A stretch of 64,000 bases of DNA from Nostoc paludosum FACHB-159 (GCF_014698835.1 NZ_JACJTU010000011.1:144921-208920), one strand, 5' to 3'; shown: positions 18,688-28,647, counted from the first letter of the stretch. The notes: generated from the letters alone by a model not told the origin. Numbers and translations: made by a program.

Positions 18688-19023
18688 GAGTCTTTAATAC
18701 TCGCGAACGAGTCTTTGATACTCGGCGACGAGTCTTTAATACTCGCGAACGAGTCTTTGATACTCGTCAACGAGTCTTTGATACTCGTCAACGAGTCTTT
18801 GATACTCGTCAACGAGTCTTTGATACTCGGCGACGAGTCTTTAATACTCGGCGACGAGTCTTTAATACTCGGCGACGAGTCTTTGATACTCGGCGACGAG
18901 TCTTTGATACTCGGCGACGAGTCTTTAATACTCGGCGACGAGTCTTTAATACTCGGCGACGAGTCTTTAATACTCGTCAACGAGTCTTTAATACTCGGCG
19001 ACGAGTCTTTGATACTCAAAAAT
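18688..19023. repeat. 16 tandem copies of a 21-bp palindromic unit
   Basis: Sixteen contiguous 21-bp units occupy 336 bp. Each unit contains the inverted repeat CGAGT-CTTT(A/G)AT-ACTCG, joined by a 4-base linker that varies between units (GCGA, TCAA or CGAA). Because 21 is a multiple of three and the unit has no stop in several frames, both strands stay open across the array: ESLIL(G/V/A)(D/N) on plus, SIKDSSP on minus. The unit order shows clustered linker types, a sign of local duplication. It is not a CRISPR array since there are no spacers. Confidence 0.93.
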
Positions 19024-19144
19024 ACGCAATACTCCCAAAGTAGAGAGGTTGCATTGCAATATCTGTACAAACACGAAATTTCTGACAAGTGTCATTAACC
19101 CAAGTGTATTGGGAAATATTCCGACAGGTGACACCAAACTAAGG

Positions 19145-20587
19145 TTAGCGACAATTATCACAATGTCCGCAACGCCAGCTGGCTGCTTCTTTGCCAAAAC
19201 CAAAGGCGTTTAACAAAAACTGCCAACGACACTGTTTGCTTGTGAGATATTGTTGCATTTGTTTGGCGGCGTGTAATTGCGTCGCTGACTGATGTTTCGC
19301 TTTTTCCTCAATGGTATAGTGAAAAGGGTCAAGCCAGTTTAGCTGACCGTTGCTATGGAGTAAAGCTAAGGCTGTAGCAGCTTCGGGAAATTGTCGAGTT
19401 ACTTGGTTCACTTCTCCCTGCTTTGGTAATTTTTTCACAAGTTGCTGCGCTATTTGTTGTTGCGATCGCATTTGTTGTTCAAAAAACTGCTGTCTTTGCT
19501 TATCTTCAGGATCTAACCACCCCGTAGGTTCACTCACCAGGGTTAACGCTTCGGCTGGTTTTCCATCTCTTCCAGCGCGGCCGATTTCTTGCACATATTC
19601 TGAAAGCAAATGTGGCGGCTGAAAATGGACAACCCACCTAACATTACTTTTATTAATCCCCATTCCAAACGCACAGGTGCAAACCACAAAGGGCATTTTT
19701 CCACTTAGCCAGCTAGCTTCCACTGCACGGCGTTCTGTTGCACCTAATCCTGCATGATAACTCGCTGTGGCATAACCCATGTCTGCTAACCATTGAGCTA
19801 AATCTTCACTATCTCGCCGAGTGCGAACATAAACTAAGCCTGATTGTTGCGGTCTGTTTTGAATAAACTTTAATAATTGTTGTTTTCTACCTCGTGGCGT
19901 CCAAGCAATGCGAACGCTGGGATGCAAATTAGAACGGTAGGGATTCAATCGAAAAATCTCTGGTTGCTGTAATTGTAAAACTGTTTGAATAATTTTTTGC
20001 GCTAGGGGGTCAGCAGTAGCGGTAAAAGCTGCAATGCAGATTTTCGTTCCTGGTGGTTTTGATTTTAGCAACGCCGGACGTACCGCCCCTAATCTGCGGT
20101 AAGCTGGGCGAAAAGTATCACCCCACTGCACTAAACAATGGGCTTCATCCAAAATCAAACCATTAATTTGCAATTGCGGCTGAGATAATCTTTCCCACAC
20201 TGGCGCACTCAACAAAGTTTCTGGCGATAAATACAGTAATCTTAGCTGCTGGCGTTCCAAAGCTTGCAGAGTTGCACGGCGTTGAGATGAAGGTAATTCA
20301 CTATGCAAAAGTGCTGCCTTTTGGTGGTTTTCTCGTAGTTCCTGTACTTGATTTTCCATCAACGCCACTAAGGGCGAAACAACCAAAGTTAACCCTGTTT
20401 GTAGTAGTGCGGGAAGTTGAAAACAAATTGACTTACCTCCACCTGTGGGCATAATAATCAGCGCATCTTTTTGTGCTAACAAACTGCTGACAATTTCTCC
20501 CTGTGGCGGTCGAAAATCTTCATAACCCCAAATTTTTTTAAAAGCAGCGAGAACTTCTTGCCAAGATTTTGTGGTTGGCTGATTCAT
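19145..20587 (-). CDS. RecQ-family ATP-dependent DNA helicase (short form)
   Basis: The likely start is the ATG at 20587 (MNQPTTKSW); an in-frame ATG at 20602 is also possible. The roughly 480-residue protein has the RecQ helicase core: FRPPQ Q-like motif, Walker A MPTGGGKS, DEAH (LILDEAHCLVQWG), TAFTATA, and the motif VI block QEIGRAGRDG. The zinc-binding region is present as C-RW near residue 455 and CGHCDNC at the very end. The winged-helix and HRDC domains are absent, as in many cyanobacterial short RecQ proteins. It probably works in recombinational repair or fork restart. Confidence 0.92.
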   Translation of the reverse strand: MNQPTTKSWQEVLAAFKKIWGYEDFRPPQGEIVSSLLAQKDALIIMPTGGGKSICFQLPALLQTGLTLVVSPLVALMENQVQELRENHQKAALLHSELPSSQRRATLQALERQQLRLLYLSPETLLSAPVWERLSQPQLQINGLILDEAHCLVQWGDTFRPAYRRLGAVRPALLKSKPPGTKICIAAFTATADPLAQKIIQTVLQLQQPEIFRLNPYRSNLHPSVRIAWTPRGRKQQLLKFIQNRPQQSGLVYVRTRRDSEDLAQWLADMGYATASYHAGLGATERRAVEASWLSGKMPFVVCTCAFGMGINKSNVRWVVHFQPPHLLSEYVQEIGRAGRDGKPAEALTLVSEPTGWLDPEDKQRQQFFEQQMRSQQQIAQQLVKKLPKQGEVNQVTRQFPEAATALALLHSNGQLNWLDPFHYTIEEKAKHQSATQLHAAKQMQQYLTSKQCRWQFLLNAFGFGKEAASWRCGHCDNCR

Positions 20588-20682
20588 AATCAATATATGC
20601 ACCCATATCTTTGAACACTGAATATAGCTTTTGCTTTGCAGCTAATGGTTCAGTAGTTTCATCATCTGAATATTGCAACCTA

Positions 20683-20716
20683 CAGGCAATAGGCAATAGG
20701 CAATAGGCAATAGGTT
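20683..20716. repeat. GGCAATA heptamer STRR
   Basis: Four to five copies of GGCAATA in tandem lie between the divergent recQ-like and GNAT genes. Confidence 0.85.
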
Positions 20717-20782
20717 GTTTTTACGAATGATTTAAGATTGTTATATAATTAATTATTAAGTTTGCAAGTATTAAATCATAAT

Positions 20783-21211
20783 ATGAACGAAGAGTTAAAA
20801 CATAGATTTTATATCAATACCGATAAGTCTAAATTAGATATTGAAATGATTCATAATTTTTTACAAACTTCTTATTGGGCTGAAAATATCCCGTTAGCGA
20901 TTGTAGAAAAGTCAATCAAAAATTCTTTATGTTTTGGGTTGTATGAAGGCGAACAACAAGTTGGCTTTGCAAGAGTCATTACTGATTATGCGACTTCTGC
21001 GTTATTAAAAGATGTTTTTATTTTGCAGCCTTACCGAGGACAGGGTTTAGGCAAATGGTTTGTAGAATATATTTTACAATATCCAGAATTACAAGATGTT
21101 CAAAGGTGGATGTTAGGCACAAGAGATGCTCATGGACTTTATCGGCGTTATGGGTTTAAAAATTTGACTGAGCCGGAAAGAATCATGATACGTTTCAATC
21201 CTAATGTATAA
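20783..21211 (+). CDS. GNAT-family N-acetyltransferase
   Basis: The start chosen is the ATG at 20783 (MNEELKHRFY); a TTG at 20762 is weaker. The 142-residue protein shows the GNAT fold: QVGFARVITDYATSALLKDVFI gives the central strands, and QPYRGQGLGKWF is the acetyl-CoA binding motif A. The ending is RYGFKNLTEPERIMIRF. The substrate is unknown; the small size and single domain fit aminoacyl or polyamine-type acetyltransferases. It is AT-rich like the next two genes. Confidence 0.87.
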   Translation: MNEELKHRFYINTDKSKLDIEMIHNFLQTSYWAENIPLAIVEKSIKNSLCFGLYEGEQQVGFARVITDYATSALLKDVFILQPYRGQGLGKWFVEYILQYPELQDVQRWMLGTRDAHGLYRRYGFKNLTEPERIMIRFNPNV

Positions 21212-21404
21212 GCCGGGAAACTTGTCCAACCCACTACCTAGCTAACCTAATATCTGATGGATTATTTTAGCTTTGGTACACGGCTAGTAGCTCATTGCAT
21301 TAGTTATGAGTAATATTAGATTCAATACTCCTTAGAGCTTAAGGCAACTGTATTGAAACTAAATAAGTAAGCTATACTGAGACAACAAAATATACACCCT
21401 AAGA

Positions 21405-22115
21405 TTGAATTTTATGATTCCTTCTTATTTAACTCAAAGATTGAATGACCTTGAAGATAATATTTATAAAGATTTTCAATTGCTCAAAAGATACGAGGAT
21501 GCTCTAAGGTTAGAACGTAGTCCGGTTCTTCAATTAAACTACGAAAAAAATATTGAGGATTTGAAATCCTCTGCTATTAAACATAAACAGGAAGCTGATG
21601 AGGTGCGTGAACAAATAGTACGAGTATCAGGAAAATTAGCTTTTGAAGAACAAAATAGCATCAATAACCGATTAGATGATATTTCTGAAAATATTAAAAT
21701 CTTACAGAAAGGGCAAACAGACATTCTGAATCGGCTAGAGCAATGTAGAGAAGCATTGCTAGCATACTATGATACTACTCAACGGACAATAGTTTCTAGC
21801 ATAATTCAACAGTTAAATCAAAACCAAGTATACATGGCGCAAATTCTAGTTGAGGAATTGGAGGAGCAATCTCTCCTCAAAATGCAGCAAATACTAGCTT
21901 TATTAAAGGATAAATTTCCGGCTGTTTCCTTGTCTCAAACAACCTTAAGTCAGGAAGTAATTCAAAACCAAAGAATTGATATTAAGGATAAATTAATGCT
22001 AACAATACCGTTTATTCCAGGTATTATTGGATATGACGGTGAATTTGAATTTAGAAGTAGCAGTAATGAAAAAAATGCTTGGGATTGGGTAATGTTAAAA
22101 GTAGGGCGATCGTAA
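21405..22115 (+). CDS. Coiled-coil protein sharing its N-terminal domain with the adjacent STAND ATPase
   Basis: I do not recognise a named family. The 236-residue protein has an N-terminal helical segment (residues 11-55) that aligns with residues 28-72 of the next protein: both read QRL-x-D-x-EDNI-x-KD-xx-LLKR-x-EDA-x-R-x-ER-x-P. A long coiled coil runs to about 170. It ends in a beta-rich tail (LMLTIPFIPGIIGYDGEFEF...AWDWVMLKV), a tail form I associate with cyanobacterial proteins encoded next to NTPases. The following gene starts 3 bp after its stop, so the two are one operon. The shared domain suggests homotypic pairing, with this protein as adaptor or effector. Confidence 0.7.
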   Translation: MNFMIPSYLTQRLNDLEDNIYKDFQLLKRYEDALRLERSPVLQLNYEKNIEDLKSSAIKHKQEADEVREQIVRVSGKLAFEEQNSINNRLDDISENIKILQKGQTDILNRLEQCREALLAYYDTTQRTIVSSIIQQLNQNQVYMAQILVEELEEQSLLKMQQILALLKDKFPAVSLSQTTLSQEVIQNQRIDIKDKLMLTIPFIPGIIGYDGEFEFRSSSNEKNAWDWVMLKVGRS

Positions 22116-22118
22116 CTA

Positions 22119-24755
22119 ATGAATAAACAGCAGGATCGAGAATATGGGTTGATGCACAGCCTAATTGAAGAATTAGATCGTCCGCCATCGCACATACAAC
22201 AAAGATTAAGGGATATAGAAGATAATATTCATAAAGACCAAGAACTACTTAAACGATGTGAAGATGCTAGACGAACGGAGCGACTGCCTCATCTACTGAC
22301 AGAGTATGAAAATCAAATTCAGGAAATTAAACAAAGAGTTCAAAATTATAAAGAAGAAAGATTAATACTTCAGCAACAAATTGAAGCAAACAAGAATATA
22401 CCTTATAAGCTCACACAAATTACACCAAACTTTGTAGGTAAAAAAGGCTCTTTAGAATCCCTTAGCAAAATGCTGAGAAAATACCCAGGTTGGTGTAGAA
22501 TTGCTGGACTATATGGCTCCCCTGGTTCTGGAAAGTCTGCACTGGCTTGTTTTTTTGCTCAACACTATCAGCAAGAACTTTTTCCAGAGGGAGTGATTGC
22601 AATTGACTTAAGACTTTACAACGATTACAAAGGTCGAGATAAATTGAATGAAATTGCCAAAGCTTTTATCGCAGAATGTCCTAATGTTCAATTTACTTTA
22701 AGCGAGCAACGTAATGTTGTTCGTATGATGCGAGACATATTTAGAGAACGCCGAATGTTACTCATATTTGACAATGCAGAAAACACAGAAATTAAAGATT
22801 TATTTCCTGACGGAAATCAATGTGCAATTATAGTAACAACTCGTGAGCGAGAACTACTCAATTCAATTATTCCTCAGCCGTGGAGAGGTATCTTACCTCG
22901 AATTGAGGAATTCTCTGAAGAGGAAGCTATTCAATTTTTCAAGCAGCTTTTAGAAGAAGATTTATCAGATGATGAACCTATCAAAAAAGTTGTTAAGTTA
23001 CTGAATAATTTACCATTAGCTCTAGAGATTGCTGGTAGACAACTCAACGCAAGATTTGTACGTTATCGCGATAGTAATGCAGTGTTACTAACTCAAGATA
23101 TAAAAATAAACTTATTAATTGAATATGCAGATTTACTCGCTCAGGAGCAAGCTAAACTAATTGAAAAGTTACGAATTCGTGTTTCAGGAGTCCATTATCT
23201 TGATATTCGCTCTTCATTTTCTTTGAGCTTGCGATTCTTAACCACCGAAGAAGTCAACTTTTTAGTAGGACTAAGCGTTTGTCAACATGAAGAATTTTCA
23301 CCGTATGAAGCACAAGCAGCAATTGGTTGTGACCAAGAAATAACAGGGAATTATTTGGAATACTTGGAACAGCTTTCATTGATTAAAACTTCATCAAGAA
23401 GACGTAATTATTATGTTTTTCAACCACTAATTCACAAATTTACTCAAGATATTGCAAGATATCCTAATTTGTATGAATTAAATATTGAACCTACTATTAT
23501 TGAATCTTCTAAAAAAAGATATTTACAATTTTTAACCCAGTTAAAAAAATATAAACATCTTAGCACTCATAGCAGTCAGAGCAATATAGAAACGAATTTT
23601 GAGTCTTTTCTGGAAGCTGCTGAGTGGTTTCTCAAATATAAAATCCCAGAATATAAGCTTATTGATGCTCTTTTACCGTATTTTGAAAAACGTGGCTATT
23701 GGAAACGAGCCGTAAAGCTTATAGAAGGATTCCAGATATTAGCAAGATTTTTGAAGCACGATAAAATTGCTGTTAATCTTTTGATGCAGCAGGCAAAATA
23801 TTTGAGCCTTGATGGCGACCATAAAACTGCTCAAAATATACTACAGCTTGCTGAGAATCTTTTAGATGATGTTGATGATTTAGATTTTCGTAATCATGCT
23901 AAGGCAAAAATTTTTCAAATTTTGGGAGTGTCATTGCACAGACAAGGTGAATTTCATAATGCAGAGCAGAAGTTTTTAGACAGTATCCACCTTAAAGAAG
24001 AATTAAATGATTTATTGGGATTAGGTATTACATATAATAGCTTGGGGGTTTTACAGATTGAACAAAAAAGGTGGGATGATGGTATAGCTAATATTAGCCG
24101 TAGTGTTGAAATTGGTAAGCGTTTAAACAATAAAGCGCACTTAGCAAAAGCATTAACTACTTTGGGTGGAGTTTTTTATCAACAACAGAAATACTCTGAC
24201 TCAGAGAATATCTTCAAAGAAAGTTTAAATCTTGAAAAAGAAAGGAAAAATCGAAAAGGTGAGGGGATGGTATTAAACAGCTTGGCAGAAGTTCAAATAA
24301 AATTAAACAATATAGAAGAAGGAAAACAAAATTTTCAACTTAGTTTGAGTATTAAAGAAGAAGTTGGAGATGTTAAAGGAAAAGCAATTCAACTCCATAG
24401 CTTTGGCAGATTGTTATTACAGCAAAATCAATTTAATTTAGCTTTGAAGTATTTAAAAGACAGTATAAGTATCTTTGAGGAAACTTTGCATGATGAACGA
24501 AGTTCTGCCATAGTTCATACTACTCTTGGTAAGGCTTTTTTGAAACAAAAGCGCCTTGATGATGCAATTAAAGAACTAGGTAGAGGCTTTGAAATTGAAG
24601 AAAAAATTAGAAACCAAAGAGGGATTGAAATTGTACTTCCAGTTTTAATTGAGACTTTGATTAAACTTGGGCGACGTAAAGATGCATTAAGCTACTGTCA
24701 TCGTGCTATTGCTATTAGTGAAGTAAATCGATGCTTTTTACACTTATGTTCTTAG
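22119..24755 (+). CDS. STAND/NB-ARC ATPase with C-terminal TPR repeats (NLR-like)
   Basis: The 878-residue protein has an N-terminal helical domain (28-90) shared with the upstream protein. The NB-ARC-type ATPase has Walker A GSPGSGKS (133-140), Walker B LLIFDNAEN with D218, IIVTTRE sensor and NNLPLALEIAGRQL (GLPLA motif, about 297-309). A winged-helix region follows (about 380-450), then at least six tetratricopeptide repeats from about 590 to 865, such as ITYNSLGVLQIEQKRWDDG and IVHTTLGKAFLKQKRLDDA. STAND ATPases are inactive monomers that oligomerise on sensing a ligand; many serve in antiphage defence. No nuclease or protease is fused, so the effector may be the upstream partner. Confidence 0.9.
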   Translation: MNKQQDREYGLMHSLIEELDRPPSHIQQRLRDIEDNIHKDQELLKRCEDARRTERLPHLLTEYENQIQEIKQRVQNYKEERLILQQQIEANKNIPYKLTQITPNFVGKKGSLESLSKMLRKYPGWCRIAGLYGSPGSGKSALACFFAQHYQQELFPEGVIAIDLRLYNDYKGRDKLNEIAKAFIAECPNVQFTLSEQRNVVRMMRDIFRERRMLLIFDNAENTEIKDLFPDGNQCAIIVTTRERELLNSIIPQPWRGILPRIEEFSEEEAIQFFKQLLEEDLSDDEPIKKVVKLLNNLPLALEIAGRQLNARFVRYRDSNAVLLTQDIKINLLIEYADLLAQEQAKLIEKLRIRVSGVHYLDIRSSFSLSLRFLTTEEVNFLVGLSVCQHEEFSPYEAQAAIGCDQEITGNYLEYLEQLSLIKTSSRRRNYYVFQPLIHKFTQDIARYPNLYELNIEPTIIESSKKRYLQFLTQLKKYKHLSTHSSQSNIETNFESFLEAAEWFLKYKIPEYKLIDALLPYFEKRGYWKRAVKLIEGFQILARFLKHDKIAVNLLMQQAKYLSLDGDHKTAQNILQLAENLLDDVDDLDFRNHAKAKIFQILGVSLHRQGEFHNAEQKFLDSIHLKEELNDLLGLGITYNSLGVLQIEQKRWDDGIANISRSVEIGKRLNNKAHLAKALTTLGGVFYQQQKYSDSENIFKESLNLEKERKNRKGEGMVLNSLAEVQIKLNNIEEGKQNFQLSLSIKEEVGDVKGKAIQLHSFGRLLLQQNQFNLALKYLKDSISIFEETLHDERSSAIVHTTLGKAFLKQKRLDDAIKELGRGFEIEEKIRNQRGIEIVLPVLIETLIKLGRRKDALSYCHRAIAISEVNRCFLHLCS

Positions 24756-24766
24756 TATACAAGTTT

Positions 24767-24832
24767 TGTTGGAGGGGGGTTTGCCCCCAGAGCAAAGGCA
24801 TCTAAATCAAAATTAGGAATGATTCTAATTTT
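24767..24832. terminator. Convergent-gene terminator hairpins
   Basis: GGGGG-TTTG-CCCCC lies just after the STAND stop codon. A second stem, AAAATTAG (24809-24816) with CTAATTTT (24825-24832), overlaps the stop codon of the minus-strand gene. They lie between two converging genes. Confidence 0.5.
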
Positions 24833-25493
24833 AGGAATGGAAGGGACAACCACCACTCGTTAATTTTTGCAGAAAAACATTATTATCAAAATAATGTTCT
24901 AAAGACTCAATTTTCAAATCATCAGTGACACGAGCAATACTAACTCCTACTATTTCTACTGTTTCGCCAGTAGGTGCATAGTTTTTATAGGAACCACTAA
25001 ATGTTCCCCAATGTCGCCATTTAAAGGTGACACTAGGTGGCCCCGAAAGCACTTCTGTTAATTCCCAAAGAAAGCCATTAGGAAAAGCTGTGTGAAAAAG
25101 TTCAAATGAAGATTCAAAGGTTTCAGATTTGGAGCTATACTGCTCTGTTTCACCAATAAATAAGTTATAAGTTCCTTGTTCTGCAACTTCTTGGGCAGTA
25201 TATTGTTCTCCACCATTGCTACTCATTTTAAATTTATCAGTAACAATGGAAAGCCATTGTTGGGGATTAGATTTATGAGAAGCTTCCATTTCAAAAGTGC
25301 GGACTAAATTTTGAGCGATCGCTTCTAAAGAACCTTCGGGATGATGAAATTTTCTCTCTTGATGAAGAACTTCATTGGTGCCTGAATAATCTGGACGTTT
25401 TCCTTCCCGCCACTGTACTTCTTCATCATGAGCAATGACTATCTCTCTATCTTGTACCCAAAGTGGCAATTCTGTCGTTTTCTCGCTAACCAT
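24831..25493 (-). CDS. SnoaL-like protein resembling plant pathogen-related proteins
   Basis: This 220-residue protein has the NTF2/SnoaL-like fold pattern and a sequence trail shared with the plant pathogen-related protein family. The matching pieces are PEGSLEAIAQNLVRTFEMEASHK, ETFESSFELFHTAFPNGFLWE, SGPPSVTFKWRHWGTFSG and APTGETVEIVGVSIARV. Plant relatives are induced by pathogens but have no settled biochemical activity. No signal peptide is visible. It is a stand-alone gene, convergent with the STAND gene. The name rests on remembered sequence likeness; enzyme activity cannot be inferred. Confidence 0.75.
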   Translation of the reverse strand: MVSEKTTELPLWVQDREIVIAHDEEVQWREGKRPDYSGTNEVLHQERKFHHPEGSLEAIAQNLVRTFEMEASHKSNPQQWLSIVTDKFKMSSNGGEQYTAQEVAEQGTYNLFIGETEQYSSKSETFESSFELFHTAFPNGFLWELTEVLSGPPSVTFKWRHWGTFSGSYKNYAPTGETVEIVGVSIARVTDDLKIESLEHYFDNNVFLQKLTSGGCPFHS

Positions 25494-25616
25494 ACAATTT
25501 GATTGATAATAAACATCGCTTTTAAGAATAAAATTTTCTCGATATTAAACAAATCAGAAAATATATAAATTAAAAAATATTCATAATAGCTAGTAATTCA
25601 GGATACATAAAATAAC

Positions 25617-25646
25617 TAGGGTAGCACAGCTAACTGTGCTACCCTA
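25617..25646 (-). terminator. Strong terminator hairpin downstream of leuA
   Basis: A perfect 13-bp stem, TAGGGTAGCACAG (25617-25629) with its complement (25634-25646) and a 4-nt CTAA loop, lies 42 bp after the leuA stop. On the minus strand it is followed by GTTATTTT. Confidence 0.85.
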
Positions 25647-25688
25647 TTTACGCTTTTCAATTAACTGCAAATTAAAACACAAGTGTTT

Positions 25689-27293
25689 TTACACTTTCTG
25701 TGCAGATACACCTTCTGGTTTTTGTTGAGTTTGCAATGCTGCATACAACCTATTTAGGGCATTTACATAAGCTTGCGCTGATGCCACGATGATATCTGTG
25801 TTCGCTGCATGACCAGAAAACACTCTGGATTCATAACGCAAACGAATTGTTACTTCCCCAATAGCGTCAATACCTGCTGTTACTGACTGCACAGAAAACT
25901 CTATCAATTCGTTGGGCACGTTTACTACACGGTTGATTGCTTTGTAGACTGCATCCACTGGCCCAGTACCGATCGCTGCATCGGTTAATTCTTGCCCTTC
26001 TGGGGTACGCAGAGTAACTGTAGCGGTGGGACGGGCGTTGCTACCACAGGAAACTTGCACCAGTTCTACACGGAACAAATCTGGCGCTTGTTGGATTTCA
26101 TCGTTAACGATCGCTTCTAAGTCGCGATCGGATATTTCTTTCTTTTTATCTGCAACTTCTTTGAATCTGACGAATGCTTTATTTAATTCGCTATCCGACA
26201 ATTCAAAACCCAATTCTTTTAACCGGGTACGAAAAGCATTTCTGCCTGAATGTTTGCCCAAAACTATTTGATTGTCTGTTAAGCCAATCAATTGGGCATC
26301 CATAATTTCGTAGGTGAGTTTATTTTTTAATACGCCATCTTGGTGAATGCCTGATTCATGGGCGAAGGCATTTGTCCCAACGATCGCTTTATTTGGTTGC
26401 ACTAGCATTCCTGTCAAATTAGAAACTAGGCGTGAAGTTCTGTAAATTTCACGGGTGTCAATATTTGTCAGGGATTCTTGAGATTCTTCTGGTCTTCCCA
26501 AATAAGGATTAAAATATTGTCGCCGCACATGCAACGCCATCACTAATTCTTCTAGTGATGCATTTCCAGCGCGTTCGCCAATGCCATTAATCGTGCATTC
26601 TAGTTGGCGTGCGCCATTTTTTACGGCTTCTAAAAAGTTAGCAACTGCTAAGCCTAAATCGTTATGACCGTGAACTGAAATAATCGCTTGGTCGATGTTG
26701 GGGACATTTTCTTTAATGCCTTTAATAATCGCTCCAAATTCACTGGGGGTGATGTAACCAACTGTATCGGGGATATTAATTGTTGTTGCACCAGCGGCGA
26801 TGGTAGCTTCTAAAACTTGATACAGAAATTCCGGATCGGAACGAGCTGCATCCATTGGCGAAAATTCCACATCTGCCATGAAGGATTTAGCATAAGCTAC
26901 CATGTCTTGGGCGATCGCTAAAACTTCTGCCCGTGACTTCCGCAACTGATATTCTAAATGAATATCTGAAGTCGAAATAAATGTGTGAATTCTACCTTTA
27001 GCTGCTGGTTTTAATGCTTGGGCAGCAGCTTCAATATCCGCCTTAATTGCCCTTGCCAAACTGCAAATTACAGGCCCATTTTCTGTTCCTACAATTTCTG
27101 CAATCTTGCTAACGGCTTCAAAATCTCCCGGACTGGCGAAGGCAAACCCCGCCTCAATTATATCCACGCCCAGCCTTGCCAATTGCTTGGCAATGACTAA
27201 TTTTTCGTCTATATTCAGGGTTGCTCCCGGACACTGCTCTCCATCTCGCAATGTGGTATCAAAAATCAGGATTTTATCAGTTTTAGTTGTCAT
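25689..27293 (-). CDS. leuA: 2-isopropylmalate synthase LeuA
   Basis: LeuA condenses acetyl-CoA with 2-oxoisovalerate, the first step of leucine synthesis. The protein (534 residues from the ATG at 27293; an ATG two codons upstream is also possible) has the catalytic signature [13 protein letters not shown]. The metal ligands lie in VHGHNDLG (HxH) and [10 protein letters not shown], and the flexible domain has [17 protein letters not shown]. The C-terminal LeuA dimer domain, the leucine feedback site, is present ([18 protein letters not shown] to the end). Length is normal. No leader peptide is evident upstream. Confidence 0.97.
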   Translation of the reverse strand: MTTKTDKILIFDTTLRDGEQCPGATLNIDEKLVIAKQLARLGVDIIEAGFAFASPGDFEAVSKIAEIVGTENGPVICSLARAIKADIEAAAQALKPAAKGRIHTFISTSDIHLEYQLRKSRAEVLAIAQDMVAYAKSFMADVEFSPMDAARSDPEFLYQVLEATIAAGATTINIPDTVGYITPSEFGAIIKGIKENVPNIDQAIISVHGHNDLGLAVANFLEAVKNGARQLECTINGIGERAGNASLEELVMALHVRRQYFNPYLGRPEESQESLTNIDTREIYRTSRLVSNLTGMLVQPNKAIVGTNAFAHESGIHQDGVLKNKLTYEIMDAQLIGLTDNQIVLGKHSGRNAFRTRLKELGFELSDSELNKAFVRFKEVADKKKEISDRDLEAIVNDEIQQAPDLFRVELVQVSCGSNARPTATVTLRTPEGQELTDAAIGTGPVDAVYKAINRVVNVPNELIEFSVQSVTAGIDAIGEVTIRLRYESRVFSGHAANTDIIVASAQAYVNALNRLYAALQTQQKPEGVSAQKV

Positions 27294-27383
27294 TTGCACT
27301 TTCTTGTTTAGTTTTTAGTTATCGAGCAAAATATCTTCAAACTTAATTTTTACTTTTACCTTTGTAAATAATTGTTAAATCTA

Positions 27384-27905
27384 TTAGCCATCGGTTTTTT
27401 CTATTTGATCTCTGATATCATTTAAATCTATATATCTATCCGTAGCATTCCGTAGTTCTCTAGCAATCATTCCTTCTGTTGATACTACTGTAATATGTGT
27501 ATTTTTGGAACGTAATAGTTCTATTGCTCTTTCAAAATCACCATCACCACTAAATAATACCACTCGATCGTACTGGTCTACTGTATTGAACATATCGACA
27601 ACAATTTCAATATCTAAATTAGCTTTTTGTGAGTAACGACCAGAAGTATCATCATAGTATTCTTTAAGAATTTTAGTTCTAACTGTATATCCCAGACTAA
27701 TTAGAGCATCTCTAAAACCTCGTTGATCTTGTGGGTCTTTTAAGCCAGTGTACCAGAATGCATTAATTAATGTTGTTTCTGACTGCTCGTGTTTAAAGTA
27801 TTCTAAGACTCGTCGCGGGTCAAAAAACCACCCATTTTTTTGTTGAGCATAGAACATATTGTTTCCGTCTACAAAAATAGACAGACGATTCATTGGAGAA
27901 CCCAT
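27384..27905 (-). CDS. NYN-domain (LabA/DUF88-like) putative RNase
   Basis: This 173-residue NYN protein has the acidic residues of the PIN-like active site in FVDGNNMFYAQ, NLDIEIVVDMF and LFSGDGDFERAIELL. It is the domain found in LabA, which represses gene expression downstream of KaiC in cyanobacteria, and in related RNases. An in-frame ATG at 27893 (MNRLSIFVDG) is an equally good start. It follows leuA upstream on the same strand, 85 bp apart, without clear functional link. Confidence 0.88.
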   Translation of the reverse strand: MGSPMNRLSIFVDGNNMFYAQQKNGWFFDPRRVLEYFKHEQSETTLINAFWYTGLKDPQDQRGFRDALISLGYTVRTKILKEYYDDTSGRYSQKANLDIEIVVDMFNTVDQYDRVVLFSGDGDFERAIELLRSKNTHITVVSTEGMIARELRNATDRYIDLNDIRDQIEKTDG

Positions 27906-28647
27906 ACAAATTTACACCTAATAATATAAATGAATTTAGATGGAACAATAGATTATAGCAATTTTCAAATGCCTTGTTTGCTAATATCTATAAAGTAGCT
28001 TTTCATCTATAGCTTTAATGCTACCTGTTTCAAAGCATAAAAACGGCTGCAACATTAGAGTTGAGAACTTGGGTGCTAAGCCTTATTCACCTCCGGTACT
28101 GCAAGAGCCACCCTGTAATCAAAATCTACCAATAAAATTGTCCCATTAACAGCATTCATAGCTGTATAACACTAAAGTTTACTCCTAAAGAGGTATGGCA
28201 TAAGCTCAAGGGAGAATATAAGTTGATGCCTATCTATAAGTAAAGCTTTTAGTATCAGGACATACTTTCTAGAGAATATCAATAGTTCCGCTAAAGGCAG
28301 AAGACACACTTGTAACACTTTCTGGTAAAGCACCCAGTTGAGAGTATACCTGTTGGTTAGGTTGGAGTAAAATCTCACAGCAAACAAGTGTACAGGTAGA
28401 GTATATTAGTTCCGATCTGTGGGACAATCACTAGTTATAACTCACTCAACAGACAAGAAATAACTTAGGCAGTGCCTGAGAAATAATCTCTTGGGGGCTA
28501 ACTTTGCTAAGCGAAGTTTCTTGAAGAATAGAAGATACTTTACAAATGTATAAGATTAACATTTTAAGTCTTATTTCAATGTGCTTGTAGTAAGAAGGTG
28601 GTCTGAATAAATAAAAATGTTGGACTTAAATCAATCAGTAACACGAT
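27906..28647. other. 742-bp intergenic region with no recognisable gene
   Basis: This long gap separates the divergent NYN gene and the CHASE2 kinase. A short 71-codon frame on the minus strand (28172-28387) has no protein-like features. A hairpin AACTTTGC-TAA-GCGAAGTT lies at about 28502-28520. A GC-richer segment at 28080-28125 (CCTCCGGTACTGCAAGAGCC) could belong to a small RNA, but I cannot assign one. Confidence 0.4.

Noticed and set aside
18688..19023. CRISPR array
   Set aside because: The 21-bp units are contiguous with only 4-base variable linkers; no spacers and no cas genes.
28172..28387. 71-codon minus-strand ORF
   Set aside because: No homology-like pattern, poor start context and composition like the surrounding non-coding DNA.
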